A program made the translations under genes and the position numbers. The notes below the pieces were generated by a model, which was not told the DNA's origin, did not search any database, and worked only from the letters and a program-made list of their open reading frames with translations. 64,000 bases of DNA from Arachnopeziza araneosa (lineage: Eukaryota > Ascomycota > Leotiomycetes > Helotiales > Arachnopezizaceae), in NCBI GenBank assembly GCA_003988855.1, contig QYAI01000173.1, forward strand, positions 1 through 64,000. The letters run 5' to 3'. This document shows, one piece after another, positions 33,436 to 45,611 of the stretch (positions are counted from its first letter, which is position 1; each line of letters starts with the position of its first letter).

Positions 33436-33870
33436 ATGAAGACTACGATTGTCCTTAATTGCCTGGCCCTCTTTGGCTTTGCTGCTAGTGCTCCTGTAAT
33501 TTCTCTGCAGCTTATCGTTCTGACTAGAAAACTAAACTCATGATAGGTGATTGCAATGCAGGAAGCAAAGAGAGACGGCGCCTCTACTGCTGAGACTGCG
33601 GTTTATACTGCTTATGGAGGGAAGGCAAAGAGGGATGATCCTGCTACTGCTGAGACTGCTGTTTATGATTATTATGGAGGGAAGGAAAAGAGGGATGATG
33701 CTGCTACCGCTGAAACAGCTGTTTATGATTATTATGGAGGGAAGGAAAAGAGGGATGATGCTGCTACTGCTGAAACAGCTGTTTATGATTATTACGGAGG
33801 GAAGGAAAAGAGGGATGATGCTGCTACTGCTGAGACAGCTGTTTATGATTATTATGGAGGGAAAGAATAG
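33436..33870 (+). CDS. Secreted repeat-type RiPP precursor peptide (dikaritin/UstA-like)
   Basis: Exons 33436-33495 and 33547-33870 give 127 residues. The signal peptide (MKTTIVLNCLALFGFAASA) is followed, across the single intron, by VIAMQEAKR. Then come five tandem units of 20 residues (60 bp each, starting 33574, 33634, 33694, 33754 and 33814). The unit pattern is TAETAVYDYYGGKEKR, so each core is bounded by Lys-Arg sites for the Golgi Kex2-type protease. Unit 1 has VYTAYGG and GGKAKR; unit 2 has Pro at its third position; the last unit ends GGKE without Arg. This layout matches UstA-like precursors, whose Tyr-containing cores are crosslinked by UstYa proteins. The core YDYYGG is not one I know from the described compounds. 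Start: first ATG with a signal peptide. Confidence 0.88.
33574..33867 (+). repeat. Five tandem 60-bp coding repeats
   Basis: Near-identical units inside exon 2 of the precursor gene. Units 3-5 differ only by synonymous or single changes; units 1 and 2 are more diverged. The last is truncated by the stop codon. Confidence 0.92.
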
Positions 33871-35177
33871 AGGGCTGGGTCTCTACAGCTTTGTTAGAAC
33901 CGCACAACAATTATGCCAAGCGTGATTTACACAGGGAACCATATGGATATCACATGATAAAGAATTGTGCGGTTCCAGAAGGCAAAGGTTCTATGTACTT
34001 AAGCAAATATTTCTTTCGACAGAAGATCTGTGTTTAGTTCAAATGAAACATCTTATACGTGCTTTAATAGCATTGCACCTTGCTAGTTAACAGGTGATTA
34101 CTAGACCTAAAAGTTCTTAAATATGCCTTGGCAATAGCCTTTTAATTTGGGAGAAAAGAGCCAAACATGTATAAAGTCCCTTAACTAACGTCAAAAGGCC
34201 AGAACCCACGATCTCAACACCTTCCAGTAATATAACTTATTCATCACATTCTTTGGATTTCACCTGTTACGCTCCTGATGATAGGAAAGGAACAGAAAGA
34301 GAAGTATTATCGACTATAAATTCAACTTACAAGAGTCGTTGGAGCGACATGACAAAGGATAGCCATAGAAGGCGACTGACGCTGACATTTGTGATAGTGG
34401 AGACGTGTGATGGGAGGCAGAGGCTGCTGCAAGCGTGGCGTACAGGATAAGGTATTCTTCCTCACTCTTCCATCTTCAGGCTTCCTAAACCTCATCCCAG
34501 GAATGAAGCTTATCAGCCTGCGAGGTACAAGAGGGCCGTCCTGCATAGATAACCAGGGCCAGGCTGTCATCAGGACACGTGACGCCTTCGGAGCTTTCAG
34601 AAAGTTTGGGAAACACCTCGTGATTGTCATACATGTTATAAAGAGGACATAGGTTTACTAATCGAAGTTGCAGCCCAACAGCCATCGCTCTCCAATATGC
34701 GATAAGTAAGTAGGATCAGAAGCGAGTTGTTTGAAATCTTGTATGGCACTTATGAGGAGAGGGCCTTATTTAGACAGCATCTTTTCAGTTTGTTTTGAGT
34801 GACAGTCGGCGCCTTGCTTACAGTGCTTGTTGTGTCTGATACTGACAACATATTTTCTCCGTGGCGTCTTCGAGTTTCATTTGTCGCCCACGCCCATTGT
34901 CCAATAAACTAGGCATTATCACGAGCAATGCCTAGTACGGCACCGCAGTAGGGGAAAAAATTAAAAACTTTATGTCCGGTCTTCAAAGATTGCATCGAAG
35001 TGCACGTTGTGCAGGCACAGCCTACCTATGGCTCTTCAATCAAACCGAAGATTTTTGAAAATTTTGGAAAATTTGAAAGGAAGCTTGAGTTGGATTAATT
35101 AAGCCCAAGCCAATTCAAGAGTTCTGAGGCGGATTCGACTTTAAATCCTCAAATGTCAGATACTCGCACAGCCCTAG
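33871..35177. other. Intergenic, AT-rich, no supported gene
   Basis: 1.3 kb. Frames of up to 102 residues (34322-34630, minus) show no motif. No tyrosinase, second UstYa or other RiPP gene was seen. Confidence 0.5.
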
Positions 35178-37146
35178 TACAGCTACCTTTGGTATTCTGA
35201 GATTGAGCAGCACAAAGTGACTATCAATGTTGCACTTTCTGCTGATGGACTCAGTGCCACCCTCCACGCACTATTTCGTCAAGATGATCTGAAGGGGGAG
35301 TTTCAGAAGATGACAGCAGAGATCAAGACACAATGGGCAATGGAGACTCATATCACTCTCAGCAGGGAGAGACGAAAGGTGCTAGCATTCTTCGAGAAAT
35401 CTGATCCTGTGCTCAGCCACGAAGCTAGTTTAAAGCTTCGTCACCCATTGACTGGTCTCTGGGTCAAAGACGGAAGAAATGCCCTCCATTTTCCTCCTCC
35501 AGGTATGAACTTTGATTTGGCACGATTTCTTATAGGAAAAGGGGCCAATCTTAGCTCATGCTGCGCAAACGGGCTAACTCCATTGCATAAATTTGTATGT
35601 GAAGAGATCAGCGATGATACCAAGGTGCTAGAACTCCTCGCGACTAAAGAGGCCTTGTCAAAAATGGCTGAGGATGGATACACACCACTCCATTACGCAA
35701 CTCAATTTTTGAGCCCTCAGAGTGGTTCCCACTCCTTTTTTATTCGACAAGACTACATCTCTACACTAGTAGGCATGGGAGCTAGCATCAATTTGAGAAC
35801 ATCAAGCGGAAAATCTACTATAAAGTTGGCATTTGAAAATTTTGACAACGCCAAAGCTCAAATAGAACCTTGGAATTTCCCAGAGCAAAGAAAAAAAATA
35901 TATGGGTGCTATGTTGCTAGACCTACTCGAAAGCATCATACAAGCCGTCACCTGTCAATCAATCCTAAACGAGCGCCCAACATGGCTGCCAACCATACCG
36001 GGACCGTGTCCACTGATCTGCTGGGCTATTAGCACAGGTAGCGATAAAATTGTCGAACTTCTACTATCTAAAGCTGTAGATTTGGATGCAGACTTGCCCC
36101 AAAATTTATCCAAAGGTTTTGCACGGTCTGCTCTTGAACAAGCATGTCTTTCTGGTTCCAACAAAAATTTGTTTCGGCAGATTTTGAGTCTTTCCCAGAA
36201 GAAACACGAATGTGATGGAGATGGATATTATTTAGCACACTTGGCATGCTTTTTTAGTTCGAGTGCAGAAACGTACCACCTCTAGGCGCTTTCAGAAGCG
36301 GGAGTTGACATTGACAGGCCACAGACTGCGGTAGAAGGCAAACACCTCGGGGGCCAAGCGCCTCTCATGCTCGCCGCTACCAAGGGAAGCGCTGAGCTTG
36401 TCACCTTCCTTCTAGCCTCCGGAGCAGACGTCACTGCTGAGATTGATAGTGGCTGGAAATCCTTGCATTTCGCCATCTATTCACGTGATATTTCGGTGGT
36501 TCGAGCATTCACAGGATCGAATTGCGACTGGAACTCGATTATCAGTTGCACCGTATCTCAAACCACTACTTTGAGCTGCAACGCGCTACACCTGGCAGTT
36601 CTTCTAGGATGTGTGGATATCACGCGCCATATCCTAACAGGCTCTCTCATACGCGATATAGATGCTCGCACTGCAGACGATTATTCCGCTTTGCACCTGG
36701 CTACATTCTGGAGCACTCCGGCGGTTTTAGAGCTGTTGATAGATGCAGGAGCAGATATCGAGGCCGAATTCAAACCTAATGGTCTTCGAGCTATCCATGG
36801 AGCAATCAATAGTAACAGACCGGATACCCTGCAAGTACTTCTACGTCGCGGATGTAAATTGACTGTCGATTCCAAGGGATGACGCCAGAGCTATGTGCTT
36901 CTGGCTGCATGTTCTTACGGCAGAGAGGATGCTATGAAATACTTGACGAGAGCTGGAGCAAACATGTTTGGGACGAAAGACGGGAAGGTTTGCAGTGCGC
37001 TGCAGGCCGCCCAACCCTTTCCTCGGATGGTCCAGTGGCTGTTAGTCGGACGTCATACCGATCAAAAGAAGCTCACAGTGGCCGAAACCAGCGGAGACCA
37101 TCTAAAATCCGGTCCTGGTCGGGACCGAGGACTGCAGAGGTGGTAA
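35178..37146 (+). pseudogene. Broken ankyrin-repeat gene
   Basis: Coding-like sequence in three blocks. Block 1 (frame of 35217, stop at 36032) reads through ankyrin units such as NGLTPLHKFV and DGYTPLHYAT. At an eight-A run (35891-35898) the homology moves to another frame (MGAMLLDLLES... CWAISTGSDKIVELLL). In that frame there are in-frame stops at 36283-36285 (TAG) and 36880-36882 (TGA), yet ankyrin sequence continues past both (APLMLAATKGSAELVTFLL; VLLAACSYGREDAMKYL). The 5' end is open back to a stop near 35177 and has no ATG, so the N-terminal domain is missing; SYLWYSEIEQHKVTIN hints at a lost fungal STAND-type N-terminal region. One frameshift could be a sequencing error in the A-run, but two stops argue for real decay. 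Confidence 0.7.
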
Positions 37147-37690
37147 TTAAAAACTGTTACGAGCTCACAGCTGGCGCTTCTTTGACAACGCAAGCTGAGG
37201 AGCTGTCACGGCTGAGGAGGAATCTTCGGAGAAGCGCAGTGGTAGTTCAAAGTCTCTTATGATAATACTTCTTCTTACAACACTGTGCAACCGTTTGATT
37301 CGGTATTGTACTTATTGGTACGAAAATCCATTGCAAGCCTTGCTTTGTGACTTTCCAAGATTCGGTACCAGTATAGCAAACTTGTCCAGCTTCCAAGGCG
37401 CACAAATCCACTAATCGCACATTGGGCAATACGAAAGAATCAAGAAATTCGCCAATCTTCTGTCGAGAGTCAAAATTCATGCAAAGTACTTTTGCTAGTT
37501 GGTCAAGGTAAATGTAGCCTGACGAAGTAAAAGTGAGATACAAAAGGTAGAAATGTCTAATTGTTTTGACTTATACAGACCATCAAAGGTTATACGCAGC
37601 CACCTATATTTTACAATACCAATGACGTTTGAATAAGTGGTGAGCTTGCGGAACTGCTTGATCTTTCCGCCTTCCATGTGAGAATGCAGG

Positions 37691-38016
37691 TTAAATTATA
37701 TAAGCCTCCGGTATTGAACCCATAAACTCCCTGGCCACGATTTCCTCCAACATAACGGGTGTTTTATCAAACACCTGTGAAGAGTTAATGAAGTACAAGA
37801 TACGGGCAGTCACTGTCCAAGCAGAAGATCCATAGCAGTCTGCCGAAACGATGTGAGTGCCCTTTGGGAGACCTGAGATGGCTTAGAAATGCAGTGATTC
37901 AAGCGGATCAGAGCGATTTTACATTCAATCACGGCCTCATCTACAGGGAAATCGCCTGCTATATCTGGCTTGAGATGTGGTCGGTCTTTGACAAGGCCAT
38001 GAACCAATGTTGACAT
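37691..38016 (-). pseudogene. Possible truncated phosphotransferase-like gene
   Basis: Minus-strand exons 38016-37923 and 37881-37691 can be joined to a 94-residue frame: FPVDEAVIE, then SISGLPKGTHIVSADCYGSSAWTVTARI, ending EAYII. This is reminiscent of the start of fungal aminoglycoside-phosphotransferase-like kinases (LPxGTxIVSxxxYGxSxWTxTARI). The rest of the kinase domain is not found downstream. Another open stretch at 37543-37247 on the same strand (YIYLDQLAKVLCMNFDSRQK) may or may not be related. I treat this as a relic; the family call is tentative. Confidence 0.3.
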
Positions 38017-38630
38017 GTTTTCGTTTCAATCAACTCGTCGTGGAGAATTGCAATGCTTACCTCGCTGAGGCTGAGTTGATGTTGGAGGAGGATTTTTGGT
38101 GTATGCCACAACTCGAATAGCGGGGAAAGCGTAGAAGTTGTTGAAATCGTGTGCGCGGTACATTATATCATGGCGTAGTTGGTATCCTGCCTGTAGAGAG
38201 ACTGACGCTTGAGTGGGGGTAGTGTGCTCTGCAAGTCATTCCTTCAGCCTTGGCGTCCAGTGGGGGGAGCCTAGAACAACGCTGGCGTCGATCACAATTG
38301 GCCGCACAGGTTGTGCTATTCTTGTCAAGTACCTAGATCGGATACCATTGATCAATCTTTCGATGCGTATATATGAAGGTGGCTGTTAGAGCCTTCTTGC
38401 ATGATGAACTGCGATCAACAAAACCAAAATCAGAGATTCGGCGCAAAACTTGGTGATACGCAAGACTGCCTCGCGCCTCCATAACCTTAGTACGGTTGGT
38501 GAGCGGCGCCTAAGAGAAAAGCTGCATCAAAGCACTGCAGTCGGGCGGGAAGGGGCCTTTCCAACCGTGACATTCTCCTGGACACTGGACACCGCTCCTC
38601 TGGGACGACGGAGCAATCGCACTGAAGAAG
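38017..38630. other. Intergenic with an unexplained minus-strand open stretch
   Basis: About 65 codons are open on the minus strand around 38060-38245 (LYRQDTNYAMIMYRAHDFNNFYAFPA) and look protein-like, without a start codon or motif. The plus-strand frame 38450-38704 is probably leader sequence of the next gene in another frame. Confidence 0.35.
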
Positions 38631-41600
38631 ATGGTAAGTGCAACAGTCCTCTTCCAAATCAGGATGGTGTCACTAACTCTTCACTTGACAGTGGAAGAAG
38701 CTAAAAGTCCGCAAGGATAAGGCTACACATCCTGCCGGCTTCAAGCCCGAAAATGCGACAGATCTTGAAGAATCGACTGCAGCCCTCCAACTTCAAAGTG
38801 CCGAAGCCGCATCCTCGGCCCTTTCTTCGAATGCTTCTCGACCACTCGAGGCCGCCATAACTCGCACTCGAAAGAGGTCGGTGGATCGGGAGGCAGATCC
38901 CTTGGGCTTAAATGTCATCTACGAGCCTGCGGCGTCGCCATCGCTCGATATTATCTTCGTCCATGGCCTGGGGGGGACAAGTCGTCAAACCTGGTCGAAG
39001 AATCGGGACCCCGAGCTCTTCTGGCCCCACAAGTGGTTGCCATTGGAGCCCGACATGCAAAGTGCGAGAGTACTCTCGTTTGGATATAATTCCCACTTCT
39101 TGTCCTCGGGCCCCGGATCAGTTTCAAGGATATCCGACTTTGCCAAGAATTTGCTCTATGATATGAGATTCAGTCAAGGCGACGGCTCGGAGAATCTAGG
39201 CATTGGTGAGGTCAGTATGCGGACACAGTTCTCTGCCCATACTCACCATGTTAGCGGCCCATTATTTTCGTCGTCCATTCGATGGGTGGCCTCGTTGTGA
39301 AAAAGGTATATTCTGACAAGACGATTGAGTCGCTGATCTCACGACTGATCCCTTATTACAGGCCTACATTCTTGGCCAGAACAACAATGAATACAAGGAT
39401 ATGGTGTCGTCCATAAACGCCATCATTTTCTTAGCGACACCTCATCGGGGCTCAAACCTTGCAGAGGTCTTGAATAGAATTCTGTCGGCCTCTGTTTTCA
39501 ACCACAGCCCGAAAGAATATATAAGTGAGCTCGTTAAGAATTCCCCTGCGCTGGAGGAGCTGAACGAACAATTTCGAAATGTCACGCCCAAGCTTCAGAT
39601 ATTCTCGTTTTACGAGACTCTCCAGACTGCAGTTGGCCCCAGGAAAATGGTGAGTCGGCTAGTTTCCTCGCGTGGCCAGTACCTGGGTTGCATTACTCTC
39701 TGGGCTGACACATGCGATTTACCAGATGATTCTTGAGAAAAGCTCCTCCATTCTCGGATATCCTGGTGAGATATCCAAGTCAATGAACGCTGATCACCAT
39801 CAGATTTGCAAGTATGACAGCCCTCAAGATTCGAATTATATAGGAGTGCGAAATGCGCTCAAATCGCTTGTTTCTCGATTTTGCGCTGTCGGTAGGTTCC
39901 CAGCTTCTTAGAAATTCCATTCTTTGCCGATTTTAAGATAGTATCTATAATCATTTATAAATGGTTTGTATAACCGCAACGTTGCAATTACCCCTGGCCC
40001 TCGGCCTTACTGGGTAAACAATCATCGCAGAAAAGTTGAAATCAAGCACTGCCTGGATATCTATTGAGACTAAGCTAGCCTATTCGTTTCTAATCATTCA
40101 GAATGCTGAACAAGCACTCAAGGCTAATTAAGTACAGGACGTCGATTGCTAGTAGTACAAAATGCTGCCGATTTTGAGAAGATCGTACTCCTTCTCGGAA
40201 TATCCGAAATTCCATCTGACGATTTATCGTTCTTTACAGAGCGCAGGAAGCCTGGAACGTGCGAGTGGATATTATCTGATTCAACCTTCAACAAATGGCT
40301 AGAAGACTCCGCCGATTCTAGCATACTCTGGCTACACGCATTACCGGCGAGCGGGAAATCTGTCTTGACTTCTTTGATCATCACTCTTCTATTGGACCTC
40401 TGCAAGCCGTGCTGCTACTTTTTTTTTCGGTTTGACGATCAATCTAAAAACCGGCTGGCTGCTTGTCTTCGATCCCTCGCTTTCCAAACAGCACAGCAGC
40501 TTCCTGAATTTCAAAGAGCATTGAATGGCCTCAGCGAAAGTGGATTGAAAATGGAAAAGTTTGACGCAAGGACAATTTGGAAGAAGGTTTTCGTTGGAAT
40601 TCTGTTCAAAATCACGCTTTTGACAGATATATATTGGATCATAGATGCTATTGACGAATCCGACTCTCCCAAATTGTTCGTTGACTTGCTAGGCAGCCTA
40701 ACTTCGTCACATCTACATATCAAAGTTCTGCTTGTCAGCCGTCGAAATCCAGAATTAGCTCTGGCAATGGAAAGGCTTGTGATGACCACGCCACTTCGAA
40801 TACTACCTGTTGAAGGTAACCATGGCGATATCGAAATGTTTGTCAAGCAAGAAATTGAATTGGTTCACGCGAGTCCAGAATTGAAAGTTGACATTGTTCG
40901 GAGACTGCTTGAGAAAGCACACGGGAACTTCCTCTGGGTCAGACTTGCCTTGGATGAAATATTGAACTGTTACACTCAGGAGGACATAGAAGAAGCTCTC
41001 GAAGGGATACCAGCAGGTATGGAAGAACTTTACTTGAGGATGGAAGCGTCAATCACCAAAAGTTCCAGAGCCTCTCACAAAGCTCTCGCTACGACTCTAT
41101 TCTCCTGGGCGGTCTGTGGTCGTCAGCCGCTTACCCTTGACGAATTATCTCAAGCATTGCAGCCGGAGTTTCCAATTATTCGCGATCTCAAGGATATCAT
41201 CAGCCAAATGTGTGGCCAATTTGTTGTTGTTGATGCCAAATCCTCGCAGCTCAAAATGGTGCACCAAACTGCAAGAGTATTCTTGTTACATGCTTCAAAT
41301 AGTTCCCTCCACATTCAACCGATCATATCTCACGAAATGCTCTTCTCAAGATGCCTCAGCTTCTTGAGTGATCCACAGATATGGCGACGACCTAGCCAGG
41401 TTGATATGAGGTCATTCTCGAATTATTCGGCGATTTCCTGGGCCTATCATCTCGACGAATGCTCTCCAGCATCAGAAAATGTGCTAAATGTTTTGACTAG
41501 CTTTCTTGGAGGCCAGGCCGTACTTGCATGGATTTCTATTCTCGCCAGTATTGGAGACCTGAAACCGCTAGTACAAACGTCGCGATCTCTGGCCAGGTAC

Positions 41601-43922
41601 ATCCAAAGGAAGCGCAAATTTGATGTCGCAACAAGTCCGCTGCTACATCGACTAAGAGATCTTGATACTTTGGAGTTCTGGGCCGCGGATCTCAGCAAGA
41701 TATGTGCCAAATTCACTCAGAACTTACTAGAGGATCCTTCAGCAATTTATAAGCTGGTTCCTCCATTCTGTGCTCGAGATTCCATGATCTACAAGCAATT
41801 CGCATCCAGGGACGTCTCAACATGCGCAATCCGAGTGAATGGGCTAACAGATACGGCATGGGATGACAACTTGGCAAGAATAAACATTAGTCCTGGGTCT
41901 AGAGCGACGCTCATCATCTGTTCTGGCTCACGCTTTGCAGTTTTGAGTTCAAATGGGAAGATATTTGTGTATAACGCTGTCACATTTGAAAAAACTAATG
42001 CTATCGAGCATGGAGAGAAAGTTCTCGCCATGGCCTTCAGTAATTTGGGCGATAGAATCGTGTCCTGTGGATTCCGCACGACCAAAATGTGGTCCATCAC
42101 TACGGGAGGACTGGAATTTGCGGTCCCACACCCCATCAACGGCAGAGCCATAGAAGTAACATTTTCGGGAGATGACTCAAAAATAATTATTGGATGCGAT
42201 GATAGAAACGTGAGGTTCCTAAACTTGGACAACTTACAGGCTGGCTGGTGTTTGATCGATGCTCGCCTCCTTAGAGAAGAAGGTCCAGAACGAACCAATC
42301 CAAGCTCCCCAAGCGTCTTGGCGTTCAGTTCTGATGCCACTTATATCGCAATTGCATACAGAAACTTTCCTCTTTCTGCGTGGAGTATTGAGCTAAGAAA
42401 GATGATTGGTCGGTGTATACGGAACAGAGAGACCAACCAGTGGAGCCCGGTTAGCCAAATGATGTGGCATCCAACGTCTGGAGAAGTCTTGGGCCGCTAT
42501 CATGATGGAGCAGTTTTCAAATGGGACCCATATAACCAAACCCATCAAGAAGTGTTTGCGAATGCAACACGTATTGCGTGCAGTTCTGAAGGGACCCTCT
42601 TCGCCGTTGCTGATTCCGCGGGTAGAATTAAACTGTATAACTTCTATCATTTCACTGTTATCTATCAGCTCTCATATCAAGGATTTTGCAGCCACGTTAG
42701 TTTCAGCCCAGACTGCCGGCGAATCTACGACTTGCGTGGCCAGTTTTGCAATGTCTGGGAGCCAAATGCCTTGATTCGTCTGAATGATACGGAGGAGCGA
42801 GAGAGTGAGCTTGGAAGTGAGCTTGGAAGTGAGCCTGGGAGCACACCACCTGCTTCGTTGGTCTCTGAAGCCTATGCAGAGACAAGGGATCTAATTACCG
42901 CGATATGTGTCTGTCCTGGTACACAACTTTACGCTGCTGGAAATGACGTCGGTCTTGTTCAAATCTTCGAGAACGGAGACCTCGTCACCGAACTTTGGAG
43001 GTCGAAGAACATGTTAACGGCAGTTCATATTGACTGGGCTGAAGATGGCGAACACTTGGCTATCTTTGAGTTGGGGGGTAGGGTCTTTATCAAACGAGTT
43101 AAGCCGCCGACTAAACTCAGCACTGAATGGGCTGCCGAAGTATGCTTAGAGGTTAAAGTTGGGGTCGAAGTCGGCGGGGTTCAACAGATACTACTCAATC
43201 ACACTTCCACTCATTTCCTGGTGGCCAGCCGGACGTCAACTCGTGTATGGTCGTGCCATCTGGGGGAGATCACCACATCCCGAACTTTTAGCCCCGAAAT
43301 CCATCCAATCAGATGGATGAATCATCCGACGGACTCAGACATATTGTTGGCATTTTCCCTTGGGCAGATGGCAATCTACAAGTGGCATGATATGTCCGAG
43401 ATTGCTACGATAAACTTTAGCTACACCCCCCTAACACCTAGAGACCCAGGAACTGAAAAGGAGCAAGACGAGCAAGAACGCGATATTTCAACTTCGAGCA
43501 CGGATCCTACCAAAACTAATATTGACCGACTTATTCTTTCCCCCGGGAAATCTCACATTATTCTCCAATACTCACAATCCTCATCAAACTACAATAAAAA
43601 GCACCACACTGTTGTTTTCGACACCAAATCAATAAATAGAGATCTCTCACCAATCCGTTTTCCCGCCGCAGTCTCCGAACAGATAGAAATCCCGCTCACT
43701 GTACTATCGAAACACCAATTCGTATTCCTAGATAAGCAGCATTGGATCTGCTCGGTTCGGCTGGATGGATATCATTCAGTGACTAAACATTTCTTTATCC
43801 CGAGAGACTGGCAGAATACGGATAGCCTGGCTTTATGTACGATGTTAGGAGATGGCACCTTTTTGTGTCCTAAAAATGGAGAGGTTGCTGCTGTTAAAAG
43901 TGGTGTTGGCGCTGAATGGTAG
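38631..43922 (+). CDS. Lipase-NACHT-WD40 STAND protein
   Basis: Exons 38631-38633 (start codon only), 38692-39210, 39255-39305, 39362-39649, 39726-39891 and 40138-43922 give 1603 residues. An alpha/beta-hydrolase domain opens the protein: IIFVHGLGGTSRQTW, then VVHSMGGLVVKKAY with nucleophile Ser183, assembled across two junctions. A NACHT-type ATPase follows: LHALPASGKSVL (Lys416/Ser417; first Gly of the P-loop replaced by Ala) and IYWIIDAIDESDSPK. The C-terminal part from about residue 930 has degenerate WD40 blades (FAVLSSNGKIFVYNAVT, RIVSCGFRTTKMWSITTG, IIIGCDDRNVRFLNLD). This architecture is known among fungal NLR-like proteins with patatin/lipase-like effectors. The start is uncertain because the only in-frame ATG abuts an intron. 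Confidence 0.85.
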
Positions 43923-45611
43923 TGTCACGACTGATGATTTAATGAACAGCTAAGCCAATTCAAAATACCTTTGCCGAACGAGACTTTACAGCTTTATTGT
44001 GCCCCTGAAATGCTCGCTCAACAGTTCTTTCTCTGCTCAAGGTGTTGTGGCCCGTTGGGGATCAAAGAATTGGATACTCTTCACAGAAGAAAGTAGAGGA
44101 TATCTACCGCATTTGCGTTCGGCACCGGAGATGGCTAACACGTGTGCATGACCTCGATGAAATACTTGGCATTCAAGCCTGAAGAAAACCTGCTCTCCAG
44201 TGCGGCGATAGGGGTGCAAATCAGGATCTTCTAACTTCCGCTCTGCCCACGGCCGCAAAACCACGCAGGCCGAGCATGCTTCTCAGCTGTGCCTCACCTG
44301 CCGCCGATTTTAGCGAGCTACGGTCGAGTCTATTATTCAAAAATTTTACTCCAAATCCATCCCCACTATCTGAACAGAGCTATTTCCCATATTCGACAAG
44401 ACGTAAGACGTGAAAGAACTACAACGACGAACACGCTATCATTCCTAGTATTTAATTGAAGCCAACAGATTCGAAGGGGGCGCCCAGCCTAGTACATGCC
44501 ACTTTTGCAAGCCAGGAACCCTGCTCAACGGCATTGCGACTCCTGTAGCAGGGCCTTATTTTATCACACTGCTGGAACGTTGCAGCCCTATAGAGGGATA
44601 AATAGATTTAACTAGTGATGAGAGAATTTGGTAACCACGCAATTATGTAAGAGGGAGAATAAAGCTGCCTAGTTCGCCGTCAATCAAGATCAATCCTGTA
44701 ACACTCTCAGTTTCACCTGAATCTTTCTCTCCAATCTCATCTGGCCAACATCTATGTTCGGGTTTCTACTCACTAGACTGCATCTCTAACTACATCTCCT
44801 CCTTGAAAGACTTCTGAATCATCTATCTTCTATATCATTACAGCAAGGTATAACAATAATTAGAACGAAGGTTTACATTACCTGTTACAAGAAAAATCCT
44901 ATAGCTACTTAAAAAAAAAGCACTTCTCCACGGCAACCAGACTGTTCTTATTCGCAGACGTATCCGAGGTTGGCCGCTGGCTAATGTGGTTCTGTAGGAG
45001 TTGTCCGAGGCGAATATCATGATTCTGGGATTTTTGCTTTGTGAATGTGCTGAAAGATATGTGAACAAGCAAAATAGCTAATGCGTCAAGTTCGAGAGGA
45101 TAATTAAGTTGTTTAATGTGTTGAGGAATGTTTATGTTACGTGTTTATTTGGTCGGTTTTTGTCTGTGTTAATTTAACACACTGCTACAACAAATGGAAA
45201 GGGACGGAAAATAAATTCGTATATTTAGGGTCGAGAAGTTTTCTGTGCAACATTCTTGTTTACTTACCTAGGTATCTTACAGTCGGCTTGCGCACGTGAA
45301 AATTCAAGCCTCGTCGAAAATAACGATTGGCGCTGCGCATCCGTCGGTTGCTCGACATTGGCCGCAGCCAACCACCCGTGATATCACAAAAATGCGGCTT
45401 GCAGGACGAATACGACCTCAATGTATGCTTATCTTTTGATCTCAACCTCTATCTTCTATTTTACACTGTCTAAAGTCCGGAATAGCAAGATTGCAGCGCT
45501 GATGAGCACGCCTGCGAAGTTGTTGTATTTTCAACTCATTTTTGGTCTTGAGCTGATCGCTTTTGGTACAGCCTTGCGCATCAAACTATCGAGCTAGCAC
45601 GTGGGATCATC
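43923..45611. other. Intergenic, no supported gene
   Basis: 1.7 kb of AT-rich sequence. Minus-strand frames at 44037-44264 and 44838-45068 lack motifs. No tRNA-like fold was recognised by eye. Confidence 0.5.

Noticed and set aside
33547..33870. CRISPR-like appearance of 60-bp repeats
   Set aside because: The repeats are contiguous, coding and in frame within a eukaryotic secreted precursor; no spacers.
33551..33925. 124-residue alternative frame over the precursor repeats (MIIMEGRKRG units)
   Set aside because: Out-of-frame reading of the same repeats; the other frame has a spliced signal peptide and Kex2 sites.
41789..42340. 183-residue minus-strand frame inside the lipase-NACHT-WD40 gene
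   Set aside because: Shadow of WD40 coding sequence.
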